Positions 1 through 5,206 of a stretch of DNA of 7,100 nucleotides are shown piece after piece. Source of the stretch: Bdellovibrionaceae bacterium UBA2466 (lineage in GTDB: Bacteria; Bdellovibrionota; FAC87; UBA2466); contig DDPO01000181.1 of NCBI GenBank assembly GCA_002342225.1, positions 1-7,100 of the forward strand, read 5' to 3'. The position numbers and the translations under genes were made by a program. A model generated the notes under the pieces. It had not been told where the DNA came from. It saw only the letters and a list, made by a program, of their open reading frames with translations, and ran no database searches. The first letter of the stretch is position 1; every line of letters starts with the position of its first letter.

Positions 1-150
1 TACCTGCGTCAACTCTTAAGCACTCTTGTTGATTTTACCTTGAGTCGGATTTACTAATTGCCGGCCTGCTTCATTTTGGTCGCTAGACTTAAAACTAAAG
101 CTCCCGTAAACTTGAGAGATGTGCTTTTCGTTTTTTTTGTTCGTTAACTA

Positions 151-155
151 AGGAG
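151..155 (+). promoter_or_regulatory. ribosome binding site of the small basic protein
   Basis: AGGAG is followed by six A residues and then the ATG at 162. This near-ideal Shine-Dalgarno site is the main proof that the short low-complexity gene is translated. No convincing -35/-10 pair was found between 1 and 150. Confidence 0.75.
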
Positions 156-161
156 AAAAAA

Positions 162-419
162 ATGATTTTCAAGTTCATGGCTTGTGTTATGGCCGCTGTG
201 TTCATGACCTGCTCGATATTAGAGGCAAACGAAGGAATGCCTGCACCTGTAGAAAACCCCTCAGCTCCAGTGGCTCCGGTAGAGAATGTTTCTCCTGGGA
301 CACCAGCAGCACCAGCAGCTACCGCTGAATCTGAAGCTGGAAAAGCTGAGAAAAAACGGGATTTAGCAAGACGACGACACAAAAGGAAACATCGAAAAAA
401 TCGCCGCCGCCGACATTAA
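162..419 (+). CDS. small secreted protein with Pro/Ala-rich middle and polybasic tail
   Basis: This 85-residue protein belongs to no family I recognise. Residues 1 to about 22 form a signal peptide: a Lys near the start, a hydrophobic Met/Ala/Val/Phe core, and a likely signal peptidase I site after LEA. Cys17 lacks a proper lipobox. Residues about 25-58 are low-complexity, rich in Pro, Ala, Val and Glu. The last 25 or so residues are almost all Arg, Lys and His, ending RRRRH. The ATG is certain: AGGAG lies six A residues upstream (151-155). The gene is followed at once by a strong hairpin terminator, so it is probably a single-gene unit. An exported cationic tail could bind nucleic acid, LPS or acidic cell-wall polymer, but that is only inference. 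Low complexity makes homology hard to judge; the ribosome binding site, signal peptide and terminator support a real gene. Confidence 0.75.
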   Translation: MIFKFMACVMAAVFMTCSILEANEGMPAPVENPSAPVAPVENVSPGTPAAPAATAESEAGKAEKKRDLARRRHKRKHRKNRRRRH

Positions 420-439
420 GGTTGTTTTTGATTGAACGC

Positions 440-473
440 AAAAAAGCCGTTTCCCCTTGGGAACGGCTTTTTT
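440..473. terminator. bidirectional intrinsic terminator
   Basis: GCCGTTTCC (446-454) pairs with GGGAACGGC (459-467, one G-T pair) around a four-base CCTT loop. The stem is flanked by an A run (440-445) on the left and a T run (468-473) on the right, so the transcript from either strand ends in a GC hairpin plus U tract. It serves the convergent pair 162-419 (+) and 472-837 (-). The last two bases also belong to the stop codon of the minus-strand gene. Confidence 0.9.
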
Positions 474-837
474 AATTCTCTTTTGCCCCGTTTTTGATCC
501 AATCATAGACCATTTTAATCTCTGCATCGGTAAGTCTCGGCCCCGAGGGTGGCATTCTCCCAGATTGAATATTCAGGTAAAGAGTGCTGTTCAAAGGCTC
601 CCCTTGGGAAATCAATCCCAATCCTGAATTCAGAAGTCCCTTATAGTCCGAAAGATCAATACCTTGAGAAGCACTCGGGCCTGAGTGACATCCATAACAA
701 TTGGGTTTAAAAACTTGTTCACTTACTGACAGAAAAGTCGGCCCATCAACCAAAACAGTTTTAGTGAATTTGTCCTCTCGATAGTTACAAGCACTAATTG
801 CTAGGACGCATAAAAAAGCTAAGCTCCAAGTCTTCAT
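472..837 (-). CDS. single-haem cytochrome c-type lipoprotein
   Basis: This 121-residue protein is probably an envelope electron carrier or haem-binding lipoprotein. The N-terminus has Lys2, a hydrophobic stretch and the lipobox-like AISAC, so Cys17 would be lipidated. A single haem c site, CYGCH, lies at 47-51. A distal Met ligand fits GRMPPSGP (Met95), followed by a Leu-Thr-Asp-Ala-Glu-Ile helix and a WIKNGA ending. This layout (F-x-P-N-C-x-x-C-H, D-L-S-x-Y, S-x-L-Y, R-M-P-P, W-I-x-x-G-A) matches the small planctomycete-type/PSCyt1-like cytochrome domains that also occur widely in proteobacteria. The start is the ATG at 835-837; the Shine-Dalgarno match is weak. The gene follows a VTT membrane protein by 34 bp and may be co-transcribed with it. 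Its stop overlaps the shared terminator. The redox partner cannot be told from the window. Confidence 0.85.
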   Translation of the reverse strand: MKTWSLAFLCVLAISACNYREDKFTKTVLVDGPTFLSVSEQVFKPNCYGCHSGPSASQGIDLSDYKGLLNSGLGLISQGEPLNSTLYLNIQSGRMPPSGPRLTDAEIKMVYDWIKNGAKEN

Positions 838-871
838 CTCGATTTCTTAACTAACATATAATACTTAAAGC

Positions 872-1510
872 TTAAGATTTTTTTTTGCGATTCAACCAGA
901 GCGGAATCAACGAACTAAACAACACCAAAAATGAAGTAAATACAGCAAGATAGATATCTTTTTTGCTAAAATTAGCCGAACCATCCCATAACTTACAACC
1001 TAAGACTTTAGAACCTACAATAGCAATGATTGTTCCTGGAAGAACTCCCCAAAAGCTCCCCCACAAAAATGATTTGAAACCAATATTGAGAACTCCACAA
1101 GCATAACTAGTTGCACCAAAGTGTATGACATGGGAAACCCTCGCAATTAAAACAAAGTGAAAACCTGACTTCGCAGTGATTCTTTCCAGTCGATAAAACC
1201 AATTTCTTTTCCTAAACGTTTTCTCTACCCAAGCTCTACCGTAAGTGCGAGCAAGTCCAAAACTCAAGGCACTGGACAAAAGAGAAGCTGTGAGAGCCCA
1301 CAAAATAGCCTGCAATTCGCTAAAACAAATTCCAGCGAGAACTAGAAACAACGTTCTAGGAACGAAAAGCATTATCATCAGTGTGGAAAACAGGATATAG
1401 ACGAACGGACTCCACCAACCTAAAGACTTCAGCAAAGTTTGGAGCTCGTAACAATTCATAAAACATTTCGATCTTAACCTTAGTTTGCCAGAGACCCAAA
1501 TTTTCCCCAA
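872..1510 (-). CDS. VTT/TVP38 (DedA-like, SNARE-associated) family membrane protein, divergent
   Basis: This is an integral inner-membrane protein of the VTT superfamily (YdjX/YdjZ/TVP38 type); members of this superfamily have been linked to lipid scrambling or transport. From residue 23 the sequence follows the family: LQTLLKSLGWWSP, a hydrophobic hairpin around the conserved Pro51, a Ser/Ala-rich helix ending in LARTYGR (87-92), then a re-entrant-like segment, LPGT (157-160) and a last hydrophobic helix (187-205) before a Lys/Arg tail. It departs from the family in two ways. The usual first transmembrane helix is absent, and the normal R-x-x-P-x-x-P segment reads R-V-S-H-V-I-H (124-130), so both prolines are His. 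The given start is a TTG placed directly after an in-frame TGA, with only a weak GGA upstream. An ATG at 1457-1459 (195 residues) is the alternative and has no good Shine-Dalgarno. Confidence 0.75.
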   Translation of the reverse strand: MGKIWVSGKLRLRSKCFMNCYELQTLLKSLGWWSPFVYILFSTLMIMLFVPRTLFLVLAGICFSELQAILWALTASLLSSALSFGLARTYGRAWVEKTFRKRNWFYRLERITAKSGFHFVLIARVSHVIHFGATSYACGVLNIGFKSFLWGSFWGVLPGTIIAIVGSKVLGCKLWDGSANFSKKDIYLAVFTSFLVLFSSLIPLWLNRKKKS

Positions 1511-1640
1511 TCATTTCCATACCGCACCAAGCTAATGCGCCGTGCTCGCGCATCTTGTCGATTTTGCTAACCATTTCTTAACAGAATTTGGGGAAGTTGG
1601 CGTTGCTGTATAGGGCAAAGTATGTTTCAGTATCTCTATT

Positions 1641-1646
1641 AGGGGG
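1641..1646 (+). promoter_or_regulatory. ribosome binding site fixing the PLD-like gene start
   Basis: AGGGGG lies four bases before the ATG at 1651. It favours this start over an in-frame TTG at 1588, which would place 21 extra residues ahead of an otherwise standard signal peptide. Confidence 0.6.
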
Positions 1647-1650
1647 CAAA

Positions 1651-2910
1651 ATGGAACAGCATAGGTTAAAGTGTCTGTGTCAGTTTCTGTGTACCTTTTT
1701 TGCTTTATCCGTCACATCCGTTGCCAGCGCGATTACAATCCACGTAGCTGATTCGCCCGAGACAAACTTAAGCTTAGCCCTCACCGCAATTAAAAGTGCT
1801 CAGAAAAGTCTTATCATGAATGCTTACGAGCTGAACTCGCCAGAAATTGCAGCTGCTCTTCAAAAGAAAATTAAGAGTATTCCAGTGACGATTTTGCTTG
1901 AAGGGCAACCTGTGGGTGGCATGGGCGAAGCTGGGATTCAAATTAAAGACTTAATCGTAGCCTCAATGAATCGCTCCTCTTTGCCTCATAAGTTTTTGGT
2001 AATGTCGAGCGACACACCTCAGGGTGAACGCGCTCGCAGGTTCCGCTTTGACCATGCTAAGTACATCATTGTCGATGGAGAAGCTCTTTTAGTGGGTTCT
2101 GAAAACTACTCCACATCAGGACATCCCAAAGAAGGAGCAAAAGGCACTCGCGGCTGGGAAACATTGATTCATGACAAAGGCCTAGCAGCTTCGTTTCTTC
2201 AAGTTTTCAAAACAGACTCTTCTACTCAACATGGGGATGTTTTCTTGGTTTCGGATAGTCGGCCACGAGGTCCAGCCCAACTCATTGGAAATTGGGACAA
2301 GGACTTTGAAGCCATGATTGGCATTGAAGGGGAATCGCTTGCTTTAAAACCACCACAACCGATGACTTTTGAAGTTCCAAATATAAATCAACTCACTTCC
2401 CCCAATACAAGTTTAAGCGGACTTATTAACTTCATCAAAAGTGCAAAAAAATCTTTAGATCTTGAATTAATGTCATTCAGTTATCGTTGGGGAAATACGG
2501 GTAATGTTTCTCCTCTTTTCTCTGCAGTGGTCGATGCAGCCAGAAGGGGTGTTAAAGTCCGAGTTCTTTTAAATGATGAAAGGGCTTTCGGAGGCGGGGA
2601 TAGAATTGACACTGAAAATCTTTCACCAAAAACTTCAAACAACTTGTTGGTTGTCGAGCAGCTTCAAGAAGTCAGCAAAAAAGAAAACTTGAATTTGGAA
2701 GCTGCAATCGCCGATGTGAAATCGATGGGAGTAAAATACATTCACAACAAAGGGGCCATTGCCGATGGCGAAAGAGTTTTGGTGAGTTCTATCAATTGGA
2801 ACAGAAACTCTCTTGAAAACAATCGAGAAGCGGCTGTCGTAGTTACTTCCGAAGATGTCAGTGCCTACTATAGTGATCTATTTACCTTTGACTGGAATGC
2901 ATCTAAATAA
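1651..2910 (+). CDS. secreted phospholipase D superfamily protein with two HKD motifs
   Basis: This 419-residue exported enzyme would cleave or transfer phosphodiester bonds through a covalent phospho-His intermediate. The substrate (phospholipid or nucleic acid) cannot be read from the sequence. Residues 1-27 form a signal peptide ending in VASA before ITIHV. Two PLD repeats follow. The first HKD motif is His135-x-Lys137-x4-Asp142 with the downstream G-S-x-N at 149-152. The second is His365-x-Lys367-x4-Asp372, followed by SSINWN at 379-384. All catalytic His, Lys and Asp are intact, so one chain can form the full active site. No transmembrane helices precede the repeats, unlike cardiolipin synthases; secreted nucleases or phospholipases are closer matches. 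It heads a probable operon with msrB (14-nt overlap) and bolA. A start at the AGGGGG-preceded ATG is preferred to the upstream TTG. A role in breaking down external lipid or DNA is inference. Confidence 0.88.
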   Translation: MEQHRLKCLCQFLCTFFALSVTSVASAITIHVADSPETNLSLALTAIKSAQKSLIMNAYELNSPEIAAALQKKIKSIPVTILLEGQPVGGMGEAGIQIKDLIVASMNRSSLPHKFLVMSSDTPQGERARRFRFDHAKYIIVDGEALLVGSENYSTSGHPKEGAKGTRGWETLIHDKGLAASFLQVFKTDSSTQHGDVFLVSDSRPRGPAQLIGNWDKDFEAMIGIEGESLALKPPQPMTFEVPNINQLTSPNTSLSGLINFIKSAKKSLDLELMSFSYRWGNTGNVSPLFSAVVDAARRGVKVRVLLNDERAFGGGDRIDTENLSPKTSNNLLVVEQLQEVSKKENLNLEAAIADVKSMGVKYIHNKGAIADGERVLVSSINWNRNSLENNREAAVVVTSEDVSAYYSDLFTFDWNASK

Positions 2911-3406
2911 AAAACGCTTCTCTTTTTATAGTCGCTTCGCGATCTTACTTTTAAATCTAAGCCTTTCCTCTTTATCATTTTCTGTGGAGACTGCAAAAAT
3001 GGATGACTGGAAAAATAAGCCCGATAGTTATTGGAAAGAAAAACTTACGCCAGAACAGTACGCCATTTGTCGCAACAAAGGAACAGAGCGGGCTTTCAGC
3101 GGTAAGTTCTGGAATAACCATGATAAAGGAGTTTATCGATGCGTGTGTTGTGGTCTCGACCTTTTCTCGTCAGACACTAAATTTGAATCGGGAACAGGAT
3201 GGCCTAGTTACTGGCAACCTATCAAAACAGAAAACGTGGGAATGAAAGAAGATCGGTCGTTTTTCATGAGGAGAACTGAGGTTGTTTGCAATCGGTGTGG
3301 CGCCCATTTGGGTCATGTTTTCGATGACGGCCCTAAACCCACCGGAAAACGTTACTGTATCAACTCGGCTTGCTTGGAATTTGTCCCAGATTCGATTAAG
3401 AAATAA
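2897..3406 (+). CDS. msrB: peptide-methionine (R)-S-oxide reductase MsrB, apparently exported
   Basis: MsrB reduces methionine-R-sulfoxide in proteins. The 169-residue form starts at the ATG overlapping the end of the PLD-like gene, and its first 30 or so residues look like a signal peptide (KKR, then a Leu/Ser-rich core ending SLSFS). The catalytic domain (from about residue 35) is complete. It has zinc ligands in C82-V-C-C85 and C131-x-x-C134, the [11 protein letters not shown] loop, [10 protein letters not shown], and catalytic Cys154 in RYCINS. The resolving Cys found in many MsrBs (GCGWPS) is Thr100 here; Cys58 in AICRNKGTE is a candidate substitute, and Cys84 and Cys159 are also available. 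A second ATG at 2999, with GGAG upstream, would give a 135-residue cytosolic enzyme. It sits between an exported PLD-like protein and BolA in one apparent operon. Envelope protein repair is the natural inference for the long form. Confidence 0.93.
   Translation: MHLNKKRFSFYSRFAILLLNLSLSSLSFSVETAKMDDWKNKPDSYWKEKLTPEQYAICRNKGTERAFSGKFWNNHDKGVYRCVCCGLDLFSSDTKFESGTGWPSYWQPIKTENVGMKEDRSFFMRRTEVVCNRCGAHLGHVFDDGPKPTGKRYCINSACLEFVPDSIKK
2986..3001 (+). promoter_or_regulatory. internal ribosome binding site and ATG for a shorter MsrB
   Basis: GGAG at 2986-2989 lies nine bases before an in-frame ATG (2999-3001) that begins MDDWKNKP, a usual N-terminus for cytosolic MsrB. The upstream start at 2897 has no clear Shine-Dalgarno of its own and would depend on coupling to the preceding gene. 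Both starts may be used; the sequence alone does not settle this. Confidence 0.45.
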
Positions 3407-3409
3407 TTC

Positions 3410-3724
3410 ATGTCAGTTAAAGAAATTATCACTCGAAAATTAGAGGAAGCTTTTAATCCACAAAGCCTAGAAGTTATCAATGAAAGCCACCAACACTCGG
3501 TTGCTCCGGGCTCAGAGACCCATTTTAAATTGGTCATAGTCAGTGAGAAGTTTGACGGTATGCCACCGGTTCAAAGACATCGCACTATTTTCGAATTGTT
3601 AAAAAAGGAAATGGAGAATGGCATTCACGCATTAGCTATTCATCCAATGACGCCTCAAGAATTACAAAAGAAAAAACTTGATGAACTGAAATCTCCCCCC
3701 TGTCTCGGGGGGAGTAAAAGTTAA
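3410..3724 (+). CDS. bolA: BolA family protein
   Basis: This 104-residue cytosolic protein has the complete BolA fold signature. It begins with an amphipathic helix (IITRKLEEAF), then LEVINESHQH, SETHFKLVIVSEKFDG (35-50), the RHR of the recognition helix (56-58), and GIHALAIHPMTPQE (71-84). BolA proteins partner with monothiol glutaredoxins in 2Fe-2S cluster handling, and some act in transcription or stress morphology. The conserved His residues (His38, His73) are present. The gene begins three bases after the msrB stop without a strong Shine-Dalgarno, so translational coupling is likely. Pairing with MsrB fits a redox-stress theme. After the usual BolA end the protein has a short tail (SPPCLGGSKS) encoded by a GC hairpin, with a Cys not typical of the family. 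Its stop overlaps the convergent POT gene by four bases. Confidence 0.95.
   Translation: MSVKEIITRKLEEAFNPQSLEVINESHQHSVAPGSETHFKLVIVSEKFDGMPPVQRHRTIFELLKKEMENGIHALAIHPMTPQELQKKKLDELKSPPCLGGSKS
3693..3714. terminator. perfect GC hairpin at the bolA/POT gene junction, possible terminator
   Basis: CTCCCCCC (3693-3700) and GGGGGGAG (3707-3714) form an eight-base-pair perfect stem with a six-base loop inside the bolA 3' coding end. No U tract directly follows on either strand: TAAAAG on plus; on minus a T run only after about 15 bases. It is therefore not a textbook intrinsic terminator. The site, within 10 bp of two convergent stop codons, still suggests RNA 3'-end formation or protection for both transcripts. 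Confidence 0.45.
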
Positions 3725-5049
3725 ACAAATTTACCAAGAACTTTATTGATTCTTCCCTTGATCAAAAAGAAAACAATCCCAGTTCCAATTCCCAAACCAC
3801 ACAACATGAGGAAAAAGCTATCTTTAGGCATCTTTGTGTAAAAAGTACCTAAGTAACCTGTCATATAGTTTCCGATAAAACTCGATAGAAACCAGACACC
3901 CATCATCATACTCACGATGGGTTTCGGAGATACTTTAGTAACTAAGCTTAGTCCAATGGGAGATAAATACAGCTCACCCATTGTGAAAACAAAGACCGTC
4001 CCCACTAACCAGAAAACGCTGCCTTTCTCAGCTCCCGGAACAGCTTTAGCCGCCAGAATCATTAAAATGTAGGCCCCGCCGCAGAGGATACATCCGATGC
4101 CCATCTTCATGACACTCGACGGTTCTTTGCCATTCTTTGCCTGCCAAGACCAAAACATATTAAGAACTGGGGCAAAAATGAATATCATGAGAGGATTGAA
4201 AGACTGAAACCAACTTGCAGGAATTTGCCAGCCCATCATGTTCCAGTCGGTTTTCTCATCAGCCCAAAGCTGAAGAGTGTTACCCTGCTGCTCGTAGATG
4301 GCCCAAAACATAATGTTCAAAGCGCACAATACAATGAGCACTAAAACACTAGCCCACTCATCTTTGGTTAACTTTCGAGATTCTGATACGGCAGTTTTTT
4401 CGGTTAAACTGTCGTGAGGAACCAATCCACTACCTAGCCAATAGAACAACAGACCCAGCATCATTCCAACGCCAGCAGCGCCAAAACCCCAATGCCAGCC
4501 GACTTTTTCTCCTAATGTACCGCACACTAACGGCGAGAAAAAAGCCCCCAAATTGATGCCCATATAGAAAATAGTAAATGCACCATCTCGTCGGGGGTCA
4601 CCCTCTGGGTACAAACCCGCTACTTGAGTGGAAATATTAGGTTTGAAACATCCATTTCCAAGGATTAGGAAAACTAGCGCCAGCAAAAACATCTTTTCGC
4701 TGGCCATCAAAAAATGGCCAATGGCCATGAGGACTCCACCTAGATAAACAGTTCGGTACTGCCCCAATAGTTTGTCAGCTAAAAGGCCACCGAAAAAAGG
4801 GGTAAAGTAAACGAACCCAGTGTAAAGCCCATAAATTTGAGAGCTCATCTGTTGAATATTCATCGGACCAAATACACTGACCAAGAAGCTTTCTAGAGCC
4901 GTGTAACCTAAAACATCAGCTGCCCGACTCGGGTCGAACAATAAGTACTTGGTCATGTACATCACTAAAAGGGCCCTCATGCCGTAGTAAGAGAAGCGCT
5001 CCCACATCTCTGTGGTGAAAAGGACGTAAAGCCCAGCAGGGTGACCCAA
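3721..5049 (-). CDS. POT/PTR2 family proton-coupled peptide transporter
   Basis: This inner-membrane symporter imports di- and tripeptides using the proton gradient. Numbered from the TTG at 5049, the E14-x-x-E17-R18-F-S-Y-Y-G motif of helix 1 is intact. The PTR2 signatures GGLLADKLLGQYRT and FYMGINLGAFFSP are present, as is the helix 7 motif YEQQGNTL. I count about 12 hydrophobic helices over 442 residues. The linker between helices 6 and 7 is short and polar, so the extra HA and HB helices usual in bacterial POTs seem to be missing. The TTG start puts the conserved GHPAG right at the N-terminus and lacks a good Shine-Dalgarno. Reading upstream, an in-frame ATT at 5089-5091 preceded by GAGGAG adds 14 residues and is the better start on sequence grounds (456 residues). 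The stop overlaps bolA on the other strand by four bases. Confidence 0.92.
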   Translation of the reverse strand: MGHPAGLYVLFTTEMWERFSYYGMRALLVMYMTKYLLFDPSRAADVLGYTALESFLVSVFGPMNIQQMSSQIYGLYTGFVYFTPFFGGLLADKLLGQYRTVYLGGVLMAIGHFLMASEKMFLLALVFLILGNGCFKPNISTQVAGLYPEGDPRRDGAFTIFYMGINLGAFFSPLVCGTLGEKVGWHWGFGAAGVGMMLGLLFYWLGSGLVPHDSLTEKTAVSESRKLTKDEWASVLVLIVLCALNIMFWAIYEQQGNTLQLWADEKTDWNMMGWQIPASWFQSFNPLMIFIFAPVLNMFWSWQAKNGKEPSSVMKMGIGCILCGGAYILMILAAKAVPGAEKGSVFWLVGTVFVFTMGELYLSPIGLSLVTKVSPKPIVSMMMGVWFLSSFIGNYMTGYLGTFYTKMPKDSFFLMLCGLGIGTGIVFFLIKGRINKVLGKFV

Positions 5050-5088
5050 AAACTCTTTACCAGAAAGCTTTGTTTTTACTAAGGTTCT

Positions 5089-5103
5089 AATAGCGAACTC
5101 CTC
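5089..5103 (-). promoter_or_regulatory. Shine-Dalgarno GAGGAG with ATT as likely start of the POT gene
   Basis: On the minus strand GAGGAG (5103-5098) is followed by six bases and then ATT (5091-5089), in frame with the transporter and 14 codons upstream of the TTG. The frame stays open upstream of this ATT until a TGA about 60 bases further on, and contains no ATG or GTG; a CTG (5121-5119) and further ATTs lack such a site. The added residues end KEFL before GHPAG, like the N-termini of other POTs. Confidence 0.5.
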
Positions 5104-5120
5104 GTTAAGTTGAGCTTTCA

Positions 5121-5149
5121 GGTATACGGAAATTAGTTTTGGGGTTCAA
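5121..5149 (-). promoter_or_regulatory. candidate sigma-70-type promoter of the POT gene
   Basis: On the minus strand TTGAAC (5149-5144) and TATACC (5126-5121) are separated by exactly 17 bases; each matches four of six consensus positions. Transcription would start near 5114, leaving a leader of roughly 20 bases that just contains the GAGGAG site. The geometry is good but the hexamers are only moderate matches. Confidence 0.35.
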
Positions 5150-5183
5150 CTACAAAAACCAAAAAATTCGAAAAGTGTAAGGT

Positions 5184-5206
5184 ACTGGGGCCAGTTTACC
5201 ACTGGC
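5184..5206. repeat. three alternating copies of ACTGG/CCAGT, hairpin at gene end
   Basis: ACTGG (5184-5188), CCAGT (5191-5195) and ACTGG (5201-5205) sit in a row just past the stop codon of the 495-residue protein. GCCAGT and ACTGGC (5190-5195 with 5201-5206) can form a six-base-pair stem with a five-base loop. The T run that would make it a terminator for the minus-strand gene starts only some 20 bases later, so the function is uncertain. Confidence 0.35.

Noticed and set aside
95..382. 95-codon open frame antisense to the small basic protein
   Set aside because: It is the mirror of low-complexity Ala/Pro codons, with no ribosome binding site; the sense gene has AGGAG and a signal peptide.
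864..885. CTTAA-AGC-TTAAG hairpin followed by nine T on the plus strand
   Set aside because: It resembles a small terminator, but the stem is only five mostly A-T pairs and no plus-strand gene ends here; the T run mainly encodes the Lys tail of the VTT protein.
1356..1574. 72-codon open frame on the minus strand covering the upstream part of the VTT gene
   Set aside because: It overlaps about 100 bases of the conserved VTT core in another frame, is not hydrophobic (so it is not the missing helix 1), and has no clear ribosome binding site. A frameshifted N-terminus was considered but the residues do not look like one.
1588..1650. TTG start giving a 440-residue PLD-like protein
   Set aside because: It adds 21 residues ahead of a normal signal peptide, while the ATG at 1651 has AGGGGG just upstream.
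1511..1650. Promoter pairs for the VTT and PLD-like genes in the divergent gap
   Set aside because: Several hexamers such as TTGGCG and TATGTT can be paired, but spacing or match quality is poor and none stands out.
2855..2896. Earlier ATG for MsrB
   Set aside because: It would overlap the PLD-like gene by 56 bases and place extra residues before the signal peptide.
3003..3245. 80-codon open frame inside msrB in another frame
   Set aside because: It lies wholly within the conserved MsrB domain and has no features of its own.
3352..3537. 61-codon minus-strand open frame over the msrB/bolA junction
   Set aside because: It is antisense to two well-conserved coding regions and has no ribosome binding site or recognisable motif.
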